Source: Nostoc sp. NMS8 (lineage in GTDB: Bacteria; Cyanobacteriota; Cyanobacteriia; Cyanobacteriales; Nostocaceae). Taken from it: 61,616 nt of DNA. The DNA is taken from contig NZ_JABXKK010000033.1 in the NCBI RefSeq assembly GCF_017115045.1, positions 1 to 61,616 on the forward strand. Direction: 5' to 3'. Each line of letters begins with the position of its first letter. Position 1 is the first letter of the stretch. The translations under genes and the position numbers were made by a program. The notes beneath the pieces are model-generated. The model was given only the letters and a program-made list of their open reading frames with translations. It made no database searches and was not told the DNA's origin. Positions 38,462 through 46,686 of the stretch are shown piece by piece.

Positions 38462-39232
38462 CTAGTTACCGTTAAACAAACGCTTAAACTCCGCATTGAC
38501 GACTTGGTAACACTCGCAGGTGATATCTTCTATACCTAAGCGGTCAAGGATAGTTATTTGCCCACGAGTATAATTGATTAGTCCCGCCTTTTGAAGAATA
38601 GAGGCATTGAGGCTAACAGTGGAGCGATTCACACCTAGCATTACGCTGAGAAATTCTTGAGTCAGTGCAAAAGTGTCTGTCTCTACTCGGTCGGCAGTCA
38701 TCAGAAGCCAACGGCACATTCGTTGTTCTATTGAGTGCAGGCGGTTACACGCTGCTGATTGAGCAATTTGATTAAACAGCGCTTGCGTGTATTTTTGTAG
38801 TAGATTGTACAACGGACTATCTGCGGTGACATGAGTTTTAAATACATCTACTCTCATCCTTAAACCAGAGCCAGGGACTTGTATAAAACACTCGCCCGGA
38901 ATCCTATCGGCTCCCAGGAATACTGGAAGACCCACTATTCCTTCATTGCCCACCGTAGCCACTTCGATTGCCGAACCGTCCGTCATCACTGTGAGCATAG
39001 AGGCTACGCCATAGTTGGGGAAATAGACGTACTCAATTGGTTGGTTACGTGAATAAAGTTCTTGCCTGAACTCTAGAGAGACATGCTCCATATAAGGAGC
39101 AAGACGAGAGTATTCCTCAGGGGGTAGGGCAGCTAAAAGTTGGTTTTTCACAAGTGCAGAATGCTTGATACACAGATAGCAAAAGGCTGTTTGAGCCAGT
39201 CTTATCTGTATTAAATAAACAATACCAATCAA
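38462..39232 (-). CDS. Crp/Fnr family transcriptional regulator
   Basis: A regulator with an N-terminal cyclic-nucleotide-binding-like domain (VYFPNYGVASMLTVMTDGSA, VGLPVFLG) and a C-terminal Crp-type winged helix (LTQEFLSVMLGVNRSTVSLN). The effector-binding pocket lacks the clear RxS motif of cAMP receptors, and Fnr-type cysteines are absent. Homologues I recall begin near VKNQLLAALPPEEYSRL, so the real start may be the GTG at 39151 (229 residues) rather than ATG 39232 (256). A 15-bp perfect inverted repeat lies 30 bp upstream of the longer start and is a candidate operator or leader hairpin. Confidence 0.85.
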   Translation of the reverse strand: MIGIVYLIQIRLAQTAFCYLCIKHSALVKNQLLAALPPEEYSRLAPYMEHVSLEFRQELYSRNQPIEYVYFPNYGVASMLTVMTDGSAIEVATVGNEGIVGLPVFLGADRIPGECFIQVPGSGLRMRVDVFKTHVTADSPLYNLLQKYTQALFNQIAQSAACNRLHSIEQRMCRWLLMTADRVETDTFALTQEFLSVMLGVNRSTVSLNASILQKAGLINYTRGQITILDRLGIEDITCECYQVVNAEFKRLFNGN

Positions 39233-39261
39233 GAACCTCTGGCAAAAGATTTATCTTTTAC

Positions 39262-39297
39262 AATGATTATATGTTGCCCAGACAACATATAATCATT
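39262..39297. promoter_or_regulatory. Perfect 15-bp inverted repeat upstream of the Crp/Fnr gene
   Basis: AATGATTATATGTTG (39262-39276) and its exact complement (39283-39297) are separated by six bases, CCCAGA. As DNA it could be an autoregulatory operator; as RNA, a long hairpin in the leader of the regulator gene. The surrounding 39233-39573 gap has no other supported gene. Confidence 0.6.
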
Positions 39298-39573
39298 AAA
39301 TGCTAGATAACATATAGCAATCCGGTAGCGAGTCAGACGCTCCTGCGTCACTAACGCTGCGCTATCGAGCGTCTTTGATTTCTGAATCACTTGTAGAGGT
39401 AAGAGACTGGAGATTGGGGAAGGTGGGGTCCCCTCTGGGACTGGGAAGAAGGAATAAAGGTGTACTGAGTTTTGTTCAAAAATCAAATAGGAGTCCTATA
39501 GCAGTGTGACTTGTGAAGCTATCTCAACAGTAATTAGACGATTGCTACTGAGCGATAAACATAATCAAAAAAA

Positions 39574-40197
39574 ATGGCGTTACAAAAATCACATCGTATT
39601 CTGTCACATTTCCCCAATATTGCTTACAATATAGTAGCGATCGGAGCTTCTGTGGGCGGGCAAAAGCCAATCATCGAAATATTGTCGGCTTTACCAGTAG
39701 ATTTTCTAGGGGCGATTATTGTAGTTCAGCACATGAATCCTCTCTACCCTAGTCGTCTGGCACATATCCTCAGAGGCTATACAGCGTTGCCCGTAGAGCA
39801 GGCAAAATTAGGGCAAATAATTCGTCCAGGAACAATTTACACTTATGTTGAAGATCGGCACTTAGTAGTCGAGGCTAACGGTACTTTGTGTCTATTAGAA
39901 TCGCCAAAGATAAACTTTGTTCGTCCCTCAGTGGATAAACTATTCATGTCGGTAGGACTTAATTACGGAATTCGGGGGATTGCTATTGTCCTAAGTGGGT
40001 GCGGCAGAGATGGTGCTTTAGGAGTGATAGCAATAAAAAACTATGGTGGCACGACGATTGCTCAAGATCAAACTACTTCGGAGTACTTCGATATGCCTTC
40101 AGCTGCTATTGACACCGGGAAAGTAGATTTTGTTCTGAGTCCAGAGATGATTGCCAAGAAGTTATCCAGCCTGGCAATGAAGGAATTAGTAGCATAA
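39574..40197 (+). CDS. CheB methylesterase domain protein without receiver domain
   Basis: A 207-residue protein consisting of only the CheB catalytic domain, which removes methyl or amide groups from chemoreceptor glutamates. The triad is visible: Ser in IGASVGGQKP, His in VVQHMNPLYPSRLA and Asp in SGCGRDGALGV. The usual N-terminal receiver domain is missing, so activity is not obviously controlled by phosphorylation. No cheR or receptor gene is nearby. Stand-alone CheB domains occur in cyanobacteria beside CheR-CheB hybrid systems; its partner here is unknown. Confidence 0.85.
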   Translation: MALQKSHRILSHFPNIAYNIVAIGASVGGQKPIIEILSALPVDFLGAIIVVQHMNPLYPSRLAHILRGYTALPVEQAKLGQIIRPGTIYTYVEDRHLVVEANGTLCLLESPKINFVRPSVDKLFMSVGLNYGIRGIAIVLSGCGRDGALGVIAIKNYGGTTIAQDQTTSEYFDMPSAAIDTGKVDFVLSPEMIAKKLSSLAMKELVA

Positions 40198-40320
40198 GTC
40201 TTGAGGAAATTATTTCACTGGAAATTTCTATCGTAAGGTATCATTGCTCATCCTACTGAATGTGTCACGATAGACTACGCCCCGATAGAGGCGATCGCAA
40301 CATGAGTAAAAAAGTTTTTT

Positions 40321-40410
40321 ATGGCACAGACAACAATTAGCGATATATCGGTAGATAACTCTTTAGTTGATCCTGAAAAAGACCTGCTAGGATATGCCAA
40401 CTTCGCCTAA
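40321..40410 (+). pseudogene. N-terminal remnant, possibly of a KAP-type P-loop NTPase
   Basis: A 29-codon frame, MAQTTISDISVDNSLVDPEK then DLLGYANFA, stopped by TAA. The phrase D-x-L-G-Y-A-x-F-A resembles the start of KAP-family NTPases, where a longer protein follows, but the continuation is absent. It is probably the surviving 5' end of a deleted gene. The match is short. Confidence 0.4.
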
Positions 40411-40583
40411 CAGCACTCAGAACGGGCTAAACCTTAGCTATCCGCTAACAGCACTTTGCTATACTTCTTGGTGATAAAAATACTACTACTAGATATATAA
40501 ATATTCTATAACCCACGAAAGATTTAGATATCTTCAGCACTTTCTAATATCAGGGAATATACTTTACTCCCCACCTTGCAGTC

Positions 40584-40974
40584 ATGGAATCGTATGACGT
40601 TGTAATTATTGGCGCTGGCCATAATGGTTTAGTTTGTGCTGGCTACCTACTGAAAGCTGGTTACAGCGTCCTGTTATTGGAAGGGCGATCGCTCAGGAAC
40701 TTACAAAGGCAATTATTATCATATTGATATGACTTTAGAGCAGATGCTTTGCTTCCGTCCGTTGCCAGAATTAGCTAACTACAAAACACCAATTGATAAC
40801 TTGTATCTTACTGGTGCTGGAACTCATCCGGGTGGTTAAATTTCCGGTTTGCCGGGACGCAACTGTGCGCGTGTGTTTTTACATAACGAGCAACCCATCG
40901 CCCAGAAACTCAAGGAAGCGGGAGGTTCAATCAAATCTGCTTTTGCATCTGTCTTGAGGAATGAATCGGACTAA
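40584..40974 (+). pseudogene. crtO: Beta-carotene ketolase CrtO-type gene, internally deleted
   Basis: The first 36 codons ([20 protein letters not shown], then [16 protein letters not shown]) are the FAD-binding start of a CrtO/CrtI-type carotenoid enzyme. Directly at a GCGATCGC octamer (40685-40692) the sequence jumps, in another frame, to the C-terminus: [17 protein letters not shown], then PIDNLYLTGAGTHPGG, a TAA at 40837, and SGLPGRNCARVFLH. The middle, roughly 400 residues in intact homologues, is missing. Deletion, frameshift and nonsense mutation make this a clear pseudogene. CrtO rather than a desaturase is inferred from the N-terminal wording. Confidence 0.8.
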
Positions 40975-41237
40975 GAGACTGTTTATAAAAAAAGTAAATG
41001 GCATTAGGAAATTGCTTAATTTAAAAGTTTAGTCTGAAGTTGGTAAACAGTTACGAATGAGCTTTTGCAAGCTTTCTGGGGCAAGTCCCTGATGCTTTTT
41101 AGTCGAAATTATTAAAAATCTAAATAATGCTTACAGATATTTCCTGTGACACTTCTAGATTCCCCAATAGATAGAGAACTGCAACCGTAATAGTAACTAA
41201 CATGTGGGTGTAGTAGAGTTATTAAGGAATATTTGCA

Positions 41238-41444
41238 ATGGCAACCGAAACTAACAAAGTGGTTGAATTCTCTACTGAAGCTAAAGCCTATAACGGTGTC
41301 GATCGCAATGCTTGGATTATTGGGTGGAATCCTCAACAAGAACTGTGGAACGGGCGTTTAGCGATGATTGGCTTTGTTTCTTACCTACTTTGGGATTTGG
41401 CTGGCTATAGTTTAGTGCGTGATGTACTCCACTTGGTTCGCTAA
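41238..41444 (+). CDS. High-light-inducible protein (Hli/SCP, one-helix chlorophyll-binding)
   Basis: A 68-residue thylakoid protein with the chlorophyll-binding signature E35-x2-N38-x-R40-x-A-M in ELWNGRLAMIGFVSYLLWDL. Hlips bind chlorophyll and carotenoid, protect nascent photosystem II and dissipate excess energy. A single transmembrane helix follows the motif; the C-terminal tail (SLVRDVLHLVR) is longer than in minimal Hlips. A ribosome binding site AAGGAA lies upstream. Neighbouring stress genes suit high-light or oxidative induction, which is inference. Confidence 0.92.
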   Translation: MATETNKVVEFSTEAKAYNGVDRNAWIIGWNPQQELWNGRLAMIGFVSYLLWDLAGYSLVRDVLHLVR

Positions 41445-41587
41445 ATCTTCACTTATATTTATCCACCTTGGGAAAATCAATTAAATAAACAACTTAGTAG
41501 CGTTTTAATACTTAACCTACTCGTCAACTGAGGCGAAATACTGGGGTTAGAGATGGACGCACTAATACAATTGTGAAAGAGGGAAAT

Positions 41588-42157
41588 ATGATCACTAAAG
41601 ACACTATACGTGCATTAGGAGTATTTGCTAATTCTCAAGGAATAGAGCAAGCAATTAATGAATTGAAAACTGCAAACTTTACAATGGAGAAAGTTTCTGT
41701 AATTGCTAAAGATGTAGAGCAAGGCGATAACTTAGGCGAAACCCAAGTAAGCGATCGCATTGGTGATCAAGATGTCAATACAACCGGAGCCGTGGGAGAA
41801 ACGCTGACAGCAACTACTTGGGGTAGCGCGTTACTTGGTTTGAGTAGTTTAGCACTTCCCGGTTTAGGAGCTATACTCGCAGCAGGTTCCGTAGGTGTAG
41901 CATTAGTCAGCAGCGTTGCAGGCGTGGCTGTGGGAGCCGCCGCAAATCAGAATTTACTGAAAGCATTAGGTGATTTAGGCATACCTGAAGAGAAAGCCAG
42001 AGTTTATAGCGATCGCCTCCAGCAGAGTTATTATTTGCTCATCCTAGAAGGCTCAGAAGAAGAGATTCATCGCATTGAACCAATATTACGCGATCGCGGT
42101 ATTGAATATTGGGGCGTTTATGATTCCCCGCAGACTCAAAACGGTGGGGTGCATTAG
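41588..42157 (+). CDS. General stress protein-like (glycine-zipper) protein
   Basis: A 189-residue protein: an N-terminal alpha/beta half (IRALGVFANSQGIEQAINEL, FTMEKVSVIAKD) like the YflT/GSP17M general-stress fold, a central hydrophobic glycine/alanine-rich stretch (LPGLGAILAAGSVGVALVSS) that may insert in a membrane, and a C-terminal helix-strand repeat (IPEEKARVYSDRLQQSYYLL) that mirrors the first part. ATG 41588 is preferred over GTG 41573 because AGAGGG stands just before it. Function is unknown; the family is stress-linked. Confidence 0.8.
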   Translation: MITKDTIRALGVFANSQGIEQAINELKTANFTMEKVSVIAKDVEQGDNLGETQVSDRIGDQDVNTTGAVGETLTATTWGSALLGLSSLALPGLGAILAAGSVGVALVSSVAGVAVGAAANQNLLKALGDLGIPEEKARVYSDRLQQSYYLLILEGSEEEIHRIEPILRDRGIEYWGVYDSPQTQNGGVH

Positions 42158-42274
42158 TGAAAATAGCGTCTAATTGCATCTACCTATTTCAAGCTTTTTC
42201 TTAATCCTAAAGCTAGATGTACTTTGTGAAATTAAAGGTGAAATTGCAATAAATCATTAAATGAGGTAAGAGCC

Positions 42275-42448
42275 ATGAAGTCTGACAAAACAATTAATTC
42301 TAATAATACTGAGCGCACGACAATCGAGGGTGGAAGTAAAGAAGCTCTCAATCAAAAAACCTCTGTGCAATTTTTACTTAGCACAGCACTGGTAGTTTTA
42401 ACAATTATCTTAGTTAGTGCAAGTGCTTATTACGGGCTTATTCACTAA
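42275..42448 (+). CDS. 57-residue single-helix membrane protein
   Basis: A short protein with a hydrophilic start (MKSDKTINSNNTERTTIEGG) and one transmembrane helix, FLLSTALVVLTIILVSASAY, ending YYGLIH. AGGTAAGAG precedes the ATG. The architecture and the YYG-[IL]-I end resemble the 80-residue protein upstream of psaB, and both recall PsaX, though the match is weaker here. It lies 117 bp after the general-stress gene, on the same strand. Confidence 0.55.
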   Translation: MKSDKTINSNNTERTTIEGGSKEALNQKTSVQFLLSTALVVLTIILVSASAYYGLIH

Positions 42449-42540
42449 TGCTATTTGTTTAAGATGGGTATTTTTGCTTGCTGATGACATTGAATAGCAT
42501 TTGAATAATTTCAGATATAACATCAGCCCTCACAAAATTT

Positions 42541-42702
42541 ATGGCAGTGTTTTTAGTTAATCAAAAATCTTCATTTAAATTAAAACGCTGCCATATTTCT
42601 GCAATTATGGAAAAATATCTGCGCCCAAAACTAGACAGTGAAACCTTAAAAGCGATGGTTAACTATTCTGTACAGACCCCTTCTTTAATTCCTCTCGTTT
42701 AG
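42541..42702 (+). other. Short unassigned open frame in decayed region
   Basis: A 53-codon frame beginning MAVFLVNQKSSFKLKRCHIS, with a charged second half, stopped by TAG. No ribosome binding site or known motif is seen. It lies directly before the phaC remnant and may be part of the same decay. Confidence 0.25.
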
Positions 42703-42726
42703 ACCTGAATCCTTACAGTTTTATTG

Positions 42727-42876
42727 CCATCATCTTTAGCTCTTGAGAAATATGTTGTTAGTATTGATTATACAGTGCGATCGTTTTCAGTTGGACATAT
42801 TGGTATGTATGTAACCAGCAAAGTTAAAAAAAACTTACCACCAACAATTGTAGATTGGCTGAAAGCACGAGAATAA
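42727..42876 (+). pseudogene. phaC: 3' remnant of class III PHA synthase
   Basis: An open stretch without a start codon reads SSLALEKYVVSIDYTVRSFS, then VGHIGMYVTSKVKKNLPPTI and VDWLKARE to a TAA. The pattern GHIG-x-YV-S/T-x-K and the final WL-K-x-R are those of the PhaC C-terminus, including the catalytic histidine of GHIG. The first roughly 300 residues are gone. A phaA remnant follows 400 bp downstream, so a polyhydroxybutyrate cluster probably stood here. Confidence 0.6.
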
Positions 42877-43273
42877 GATATTGCCATTTTCAAAATGTTT
42901 GTACTCTAGGATACGAGATACTTTAATAAAATGGCCTTTCTTTAGATAGACGAATGTACCAATTATAAGAGTTAAATTATTGTAGTGACTATAAATTATT
43001 CACACTCTAAAAGCTCCTTCAGCTCCTCAAATATTTTTGAGGAGCTTCATTAATACTTCTTAAGAAGGATTTATTAATAAAAAAGCATTTTAAATTTATT
43101 GTCAAGGTAGATGATTTATTTAGTTTTTAAATCTTAATCAAGATACGCTTTTTCGGATAACAAATAATTACAGGCAGAAAACCGATTTTTGTGCAAAATA
43201 ACAATAGCAAGCTATTTGAAGATTCAAACTTTTTTTATTATTTTAAATTAACAAACCAAAAGTGATCATAAGT

Positions 43274-43667
43274 ATGGAAGAAGCTTATATTGTCTCAGCA
43301 GTACGCACACCACTTGGTAGGTTTGGAGGTGTTTTAACAGATTTGTCTCCAGTAGACTTAGGTGCGATCGCCATGCGTGTAGCCTTAGAACGAGCGAGAG
43401 TATCAGGAGAAGCTTTAGACTTGTATATTTTTGGTAATGTACTTAACGCAGATAGCACTCGAATCTCTACCACAGTTACAAATGCCAACCCTAGTTGTAT
43501 GGGGTATTAATGACCTAGTTTTGCCAAATTACCAAGCTCAAGATGCAGTCAGCCGTCTAAGGCAAGGACACTTAGCTTTGATACCTAATTGTGGGCACTT
43601 ACCCCAAGTCGAGCGTCCCGAATTATTTACCGACGCATTGAACCAGTTTCTTGCTTGTCATTTGTGA
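43274..43667 (+). pseudogene. phaA: 5' phaA (acetyl-CoA acetyltransferase) joined to an alpha/beta-hydrolase 3' end
   Basis: The first 57 codons (MEEAYIVSAVRTPLGRFGGV to DLYIFGNVL) are the start of a thiolase, with the typical VRTPLGRFGG. Around 43440-43455 the homology stops; after that a different frame encodes the end of an alpha/beta hydrolase: MPTLVVWGINDLVLPNYQAQ, then IPNCGHLPQVERPELF with the catalytic Asp and His. The two halves are out of frame. A deletion removed the rest of both genes. Confidence 0.75.
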
Positions 43668-43695
43668 ATGGGGGCTGGGGACTAGGGACTAGGGT

Positions 43696-43827
43696 GTGTT
43701 TTCAAAGTCTTAGATCCCCCAACCCCCCTTTTTAAGGGGGGCAAAGAGCCTCTTAAAGTCCCCCTTTTTAAGGGGGATTTAGGGAGATCTAAAAAGTTAG
43801 GAGGCAAAACAAGTAGTTTTAAAACAC
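43696..43827. repeat. MITE-like repeat, family A (inverted copy)
   Basis: A 132-bp element with ends GTGTTTTCAAA (43696-43706) and TTTTAAAACAC (43817-43827). Its reverse complement matches the copy at 25950-26082 over most of the length. Confidence 0.75.
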
Positions 43828-43898
43828 GCCATAGGGACTTTGTAATGAATTTTAATTCCCAGTACCCAATCCCCAATCCCTTTTAAGGAGTAACACTT

Positions 43899-44900
43899 AT
43901 GCAATTAAAGCCAATCAATCAGCAGGTTGTTTCCGTTGTTGGAGCCTCTAGCGGTATCGGACGTAGCACAGCTCTTGAGTTTGCTAGACGCGGGGCAAAA
44001 GTGGTGGTTTCATCTCGCAGTGAGTCCAAGCTCAAATCTTTAGTGGAGGAGATTCGCAGCTTTGGCGGCGAGGCAACTTTTTACGTAGCTGATGTGCAAG
44101 AATTTGAGCAAGTTAAAGCGATCGCAGATAAAACTGTGGAAGTATACGGACGACTTGATACGTGGGTTCATGTTGCCGCGATCGGTATCTTTGCGACATT
44201 TGACAAGACAACACCAGAAGAGTTTAAGCATCTTATTGATGTCAACTTGATGGGGCAAGTATATGGTGCGATGGCAGCATTACCGCATCTCAAACGTGAG
44301 GGACGCGGGGCATTGATCCATATATCTTCAATGGAAGGTAGGCGATCGCTTCCATATCAAAGTGCTTACTCTTCAGCCAAACACGGGATTGAAGGCTTTC
44401 TCGAAGCTATGCGTGTTGAATTGATACATGAAAAATGGCCTATTAGTGTCACAAGTGTTAAGCCAGCCGTGATCAACACTCCGTTCTGGAATAATGGCTT
44501 AACAAAGTTAGGGGTGAAACCGTCAGGAATACCACCTTACTATGACCCAAGAATTGTGTCCGATGCGATCCTTTACGCAGCTGAACACCCAATTCGTGAC
44601 ATTTTGGTTGGGGATGTAGCTAAATTACTAGATTTAGCCCAGAAAGTATCGCCTTCGTTGGTAGATTCGTTGTTATTACTTGTTGGCTTCAATTTACAAC
44701 ATAGTGATGAAGCGAAATCTGAAGATGCACCCAATAATTTTTACCAATCTGTTCCAGAAGACAACAGAATTGATGGAGATTATCAAAACTTAGTCATACC
44801 CAGCATTACTGATTTAGTGGGTAAATTACCCGTGTTTCAGTGGGGGGCAGCAGCTTTATTGGCGTTATTAATAGCACATAAATTTACACAGAATAAGTAA
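43899..44900 (+). CDS. SDR family oxidoreductase with C-terminal hydrophobic anchor
   Basis: A 333-residue classical short-chain dehydrogenase: NAD(P) motif VVGASSGIGRSTALEFARRG (TGxxxGxG type), SSRSESK favouring NADPH, and catalytic Ser/Tyr/Lys in HISSMEGRR and YQSAYSSAKHG. The last 20 residues (WGAAALLALLIAHKF) are hydrophobic and may anchor it to a membrane. It stands next to PHA-synthesis remnants but is longer than PhaB (about 240) and not clearly related. AAGGAG lies 10 bp before the ATG. Substrate unknown. Confidence 0.85.
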   Translation: MQLKPINQQVVSVVGASSGIGRSTALEFARRGAKVVVSSRSESKLKSLVEEIRSFGGEATFYVADVQEFEQVKAIADKTVEVYGRLDTWVHVAAIGIFATFDKTTPEEFKHLIDVNLMGQVYGAMAALPHLKREGRGALIHISSMEGRRSLPYQSAYSSAKHGIEGFLEAMRVELIHEKWPISVTSVKPAVINTPFWNNGLTKLGVKPSGIPPYYDPRIVSDAILYAAEHPIRDILVGDVAKLLDLAQKVSPSLVDSLLLLVGFNLQHSDEAKSEDAPNNFYQSVPEDNRIDGDYQNLVIPSITDLVGKLPVFQWGAAALLALLIAHKFTQNK

Positions 44901-45199
44901 TGTTATAGAGCATAGATTAACATTAATCTCAACACTTAATCTGCCTTTTGATAGAGCTAAAATGGGGAATTATTCAGTTGCATAGGAAGTATGATATTTA
45001 GCTAAATGATTGTCTCACATAGAGCAGTTATGTCGGTTAAATATATTGGAAATTATGAGACTTTAGTTAGCAGCTACTATTCTCATGGCTTCTAATCTAT
45101 TTTCCTTGCCAGAGTGTATTTCACTCAAGCAAGAAGCGCTATGTCTCGGAAAACGCAACAAAAAATTGTTGCAGTATTAAAGTATGTTTGGAGTATTGT

Positions 45200-45355
45200 A
45201 TGCAGCAACAAAACAAAGAAAAACAAAAAGTATATTTCCTTCGGTATCTTTCTCTAGCACCAGTTCTTGCTGTTGTTTCGATATCAGTTGCCTTTTCTAC
45301 CTGGGCGATTTTTAATTACTTTATCCCTGACCTTCTCTTCCATCCTCTGCCATAA
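45200..45355 (+). CDS. Photosystem I subunit IX (PsaJ)-like protein
   Basis: A 51-residue protein. After a polar N-terminal extension (MQQQNKEKQKVYF) it reads LRYLSLAPVLAVVSISVAFS, one transmembrane helix, then FNYFIPDLLFHPLP. PsaJ, as I recall it, has LTYLSTAPVLAAIW at the start and NRFYPDLLFHPL at the end, so both ends match. PsaJ sits at the edge of photosystem I beside PsaF and binds chlorophyll. Here it stands apart from psaF and has about eleven extra N-terminal residues, so it is probably an alternative copy. No strong ribosome binding site is seen. Confidence 0.8.
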   Translation: MQQQNKEKQKVYFLRYLSLAPVLAVVSISVAFSTWAIFNYFIPDLLFHPLP

Positions 45356-45668
45356 GTAAGTTAGCCATAGATTTTAACCTATGGCTAATATGTTATGTGG
45401 TTAAAATAGACTAAATATATCTCTTTCGGTTGTAAATATTTCTAATATTAATTATTGAATAAAATCTGTTATTTATTGATATATAAACAAGAGTAAAATA
45501 AAATCATTTTTGAATAACTGTTTAAGTAATTTTCTATAGCTATAGGTTGATGGAAATAAAAGATTTGATTAGTTTACTAATAAATAACAGGCTAGAGAAA
45601 AATGAAATAAAAGTTTGTAGCTAGTTTTATTTTGTCTCAACATTGTCTGTAATTAATGAGGAATCCAA
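45356..45668. other. Intergenic region upstream of the Mn catalase
   Basis: 313 bp of AT-rich sequence with no open frame of note. The start contains a short inverted repeat (TTAGCCATAGATTTTAACC then TATGGCTAA at about 45360-45388) that may terminate the PsaJ-like gene. Confidence 0.4.
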
Positions 45669-46598
45669 ATGTTTTATCACACCAAGAGACTACAGTATTA
45701 CACACGACCACAAAGACCAGATCCAATATATGCTAAGAAGGTTCAGGAACTTATAGGTGGTGTTTTTGGCGAAATGACTGTAATGATGCAGTACCTATTT
45801 CAAGGCTGGAATAGTCGTGGCCCTGCGAAGTATCGAGATATGTTGTTAGATACTGGTACTGAGGAAATTGGGCATATCGAAATCCTTTCTACCTTGATTG
45901 GTCATTTGCTGGATAAAGCGCCGCTCAAATTACAAGAGCAAGCTGCACAAGACCCTGTTGTGGGTGCGGTTATGGGCGGTACTAATCCACGAGATATAAT
46001 TACAGATGTGATTGCGGCGGCTATGAACCCCCAACATACTATTGTCACTGGTTTAGGCGCTCAAGCAGCCGACAGCGTTGGCTTTCCTTGGAACGGTCGT
46101 TTTATTGTCTCCAGTGGTAATCTCTTGGCAGATTTCCGGTCTAATCTGCACGCCGAAAGCCAAGGACGCTTACAAGCTGTGAGGCTGTACGAGATGAGCG
46201 ACGATCCTGGGGTAAAAGATACTCTGAGTTTCTTAATCGCTCGTGACACGATGCACCAAAACCAATGGCTAGCAGCTATTGAAGATATAGAAAGTTCTGG
46301 AATTGAAAGCACTCCAGTCCCCAGTTCCTTCCCTCTAGAATTGGAAAAACGCGAGGTTTCCTATCAATTCTGGAATCATTCAGAGGGTACAGATAGCGCT
46401 GAAGGTCGCTGGGCAAAAGGGCCTTCAATGGATGGCAAAGGAGAATTCGAGTATGTTGCTAATCCCCAACCCTTAGGGCCAGAACCGCAACTATCACCCG
46501 CCGATCCAAGACTGCATGGTACACCGACACCTAAACAGACCGAGGGAAATGGTTCAAGTGCACCTCCTTTGGTTGAACGCACGATTATTAGTGGCTAA
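45669..46598 (+). CDS. Manganese catalase
   Basis: A 309-residue non-haem, di-manganese catalase that converts hydrogen peroxide to water and oxygen. The four-helix-bundle ligands are visible: Glu in GGVFGEMTVMMQYLFQG, Glu/His in TEEIGHIEILSTLI, Glu in ADFRSNLHAESQGRLQ and His in RDTMHQNQWLAAI. The C-terminal tail, rich in Pro and Gly, is typical. TGAGGAATCC precedes the ATG. It supports an oxidative-stress theme with the Hli and general-stress genes. Confidence 0.95.
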   Translation: MFYHTKRLQYYTRPQRPDPIYAKKVQELIGGVFGEMTVMMQYLFQGWNSRGPAKYRDMLLDTGTEEIGHIEILSTLIGHLLDKAPLKLQEQAAQDPVVGAVMGGTNPRDIITDVIAAAMNPQHTIVTGLGAQAADSVGFPWNGRFIVSSGNLLADFRSNLHAESQGRLQAVRLYEMSDDPGVKDTLSFLIARDTMHQNQWLAAIEDIESSGIESTPVPSSFPLELEKREVSYQFWNHSEGTDSAEGRWAKGPSMDGKGEFEYVANPQPLGPEPQLSPADPRLHGTPTPKQTEGNGSSAPPLVERTIISG

Positions 46599-46686
46599 TC
46601 ATCAGATATAGCGATGTAGGCGGCTTTGGGAAAGACCTGCCTTGACCGAATGGCACTAAGAAAAGCCCAAAAGCTTGTATAGCCTC

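Noticed and set aside
39229..39486. 85-codon frame overlapping the Crp/Fnr start
   Set aside because: It includes the perfect inverted repeat and repeat-like sequence, has low-complexity Ser/Pro content and no motif.
43899..44900. SDR as PhaB (acetoacetyl-CoA reductase)
   Set aside because: It lies beside pha remnants, but the protein is about 90 residues longer than PhaB and has a C-terminal hydrophobic segment.
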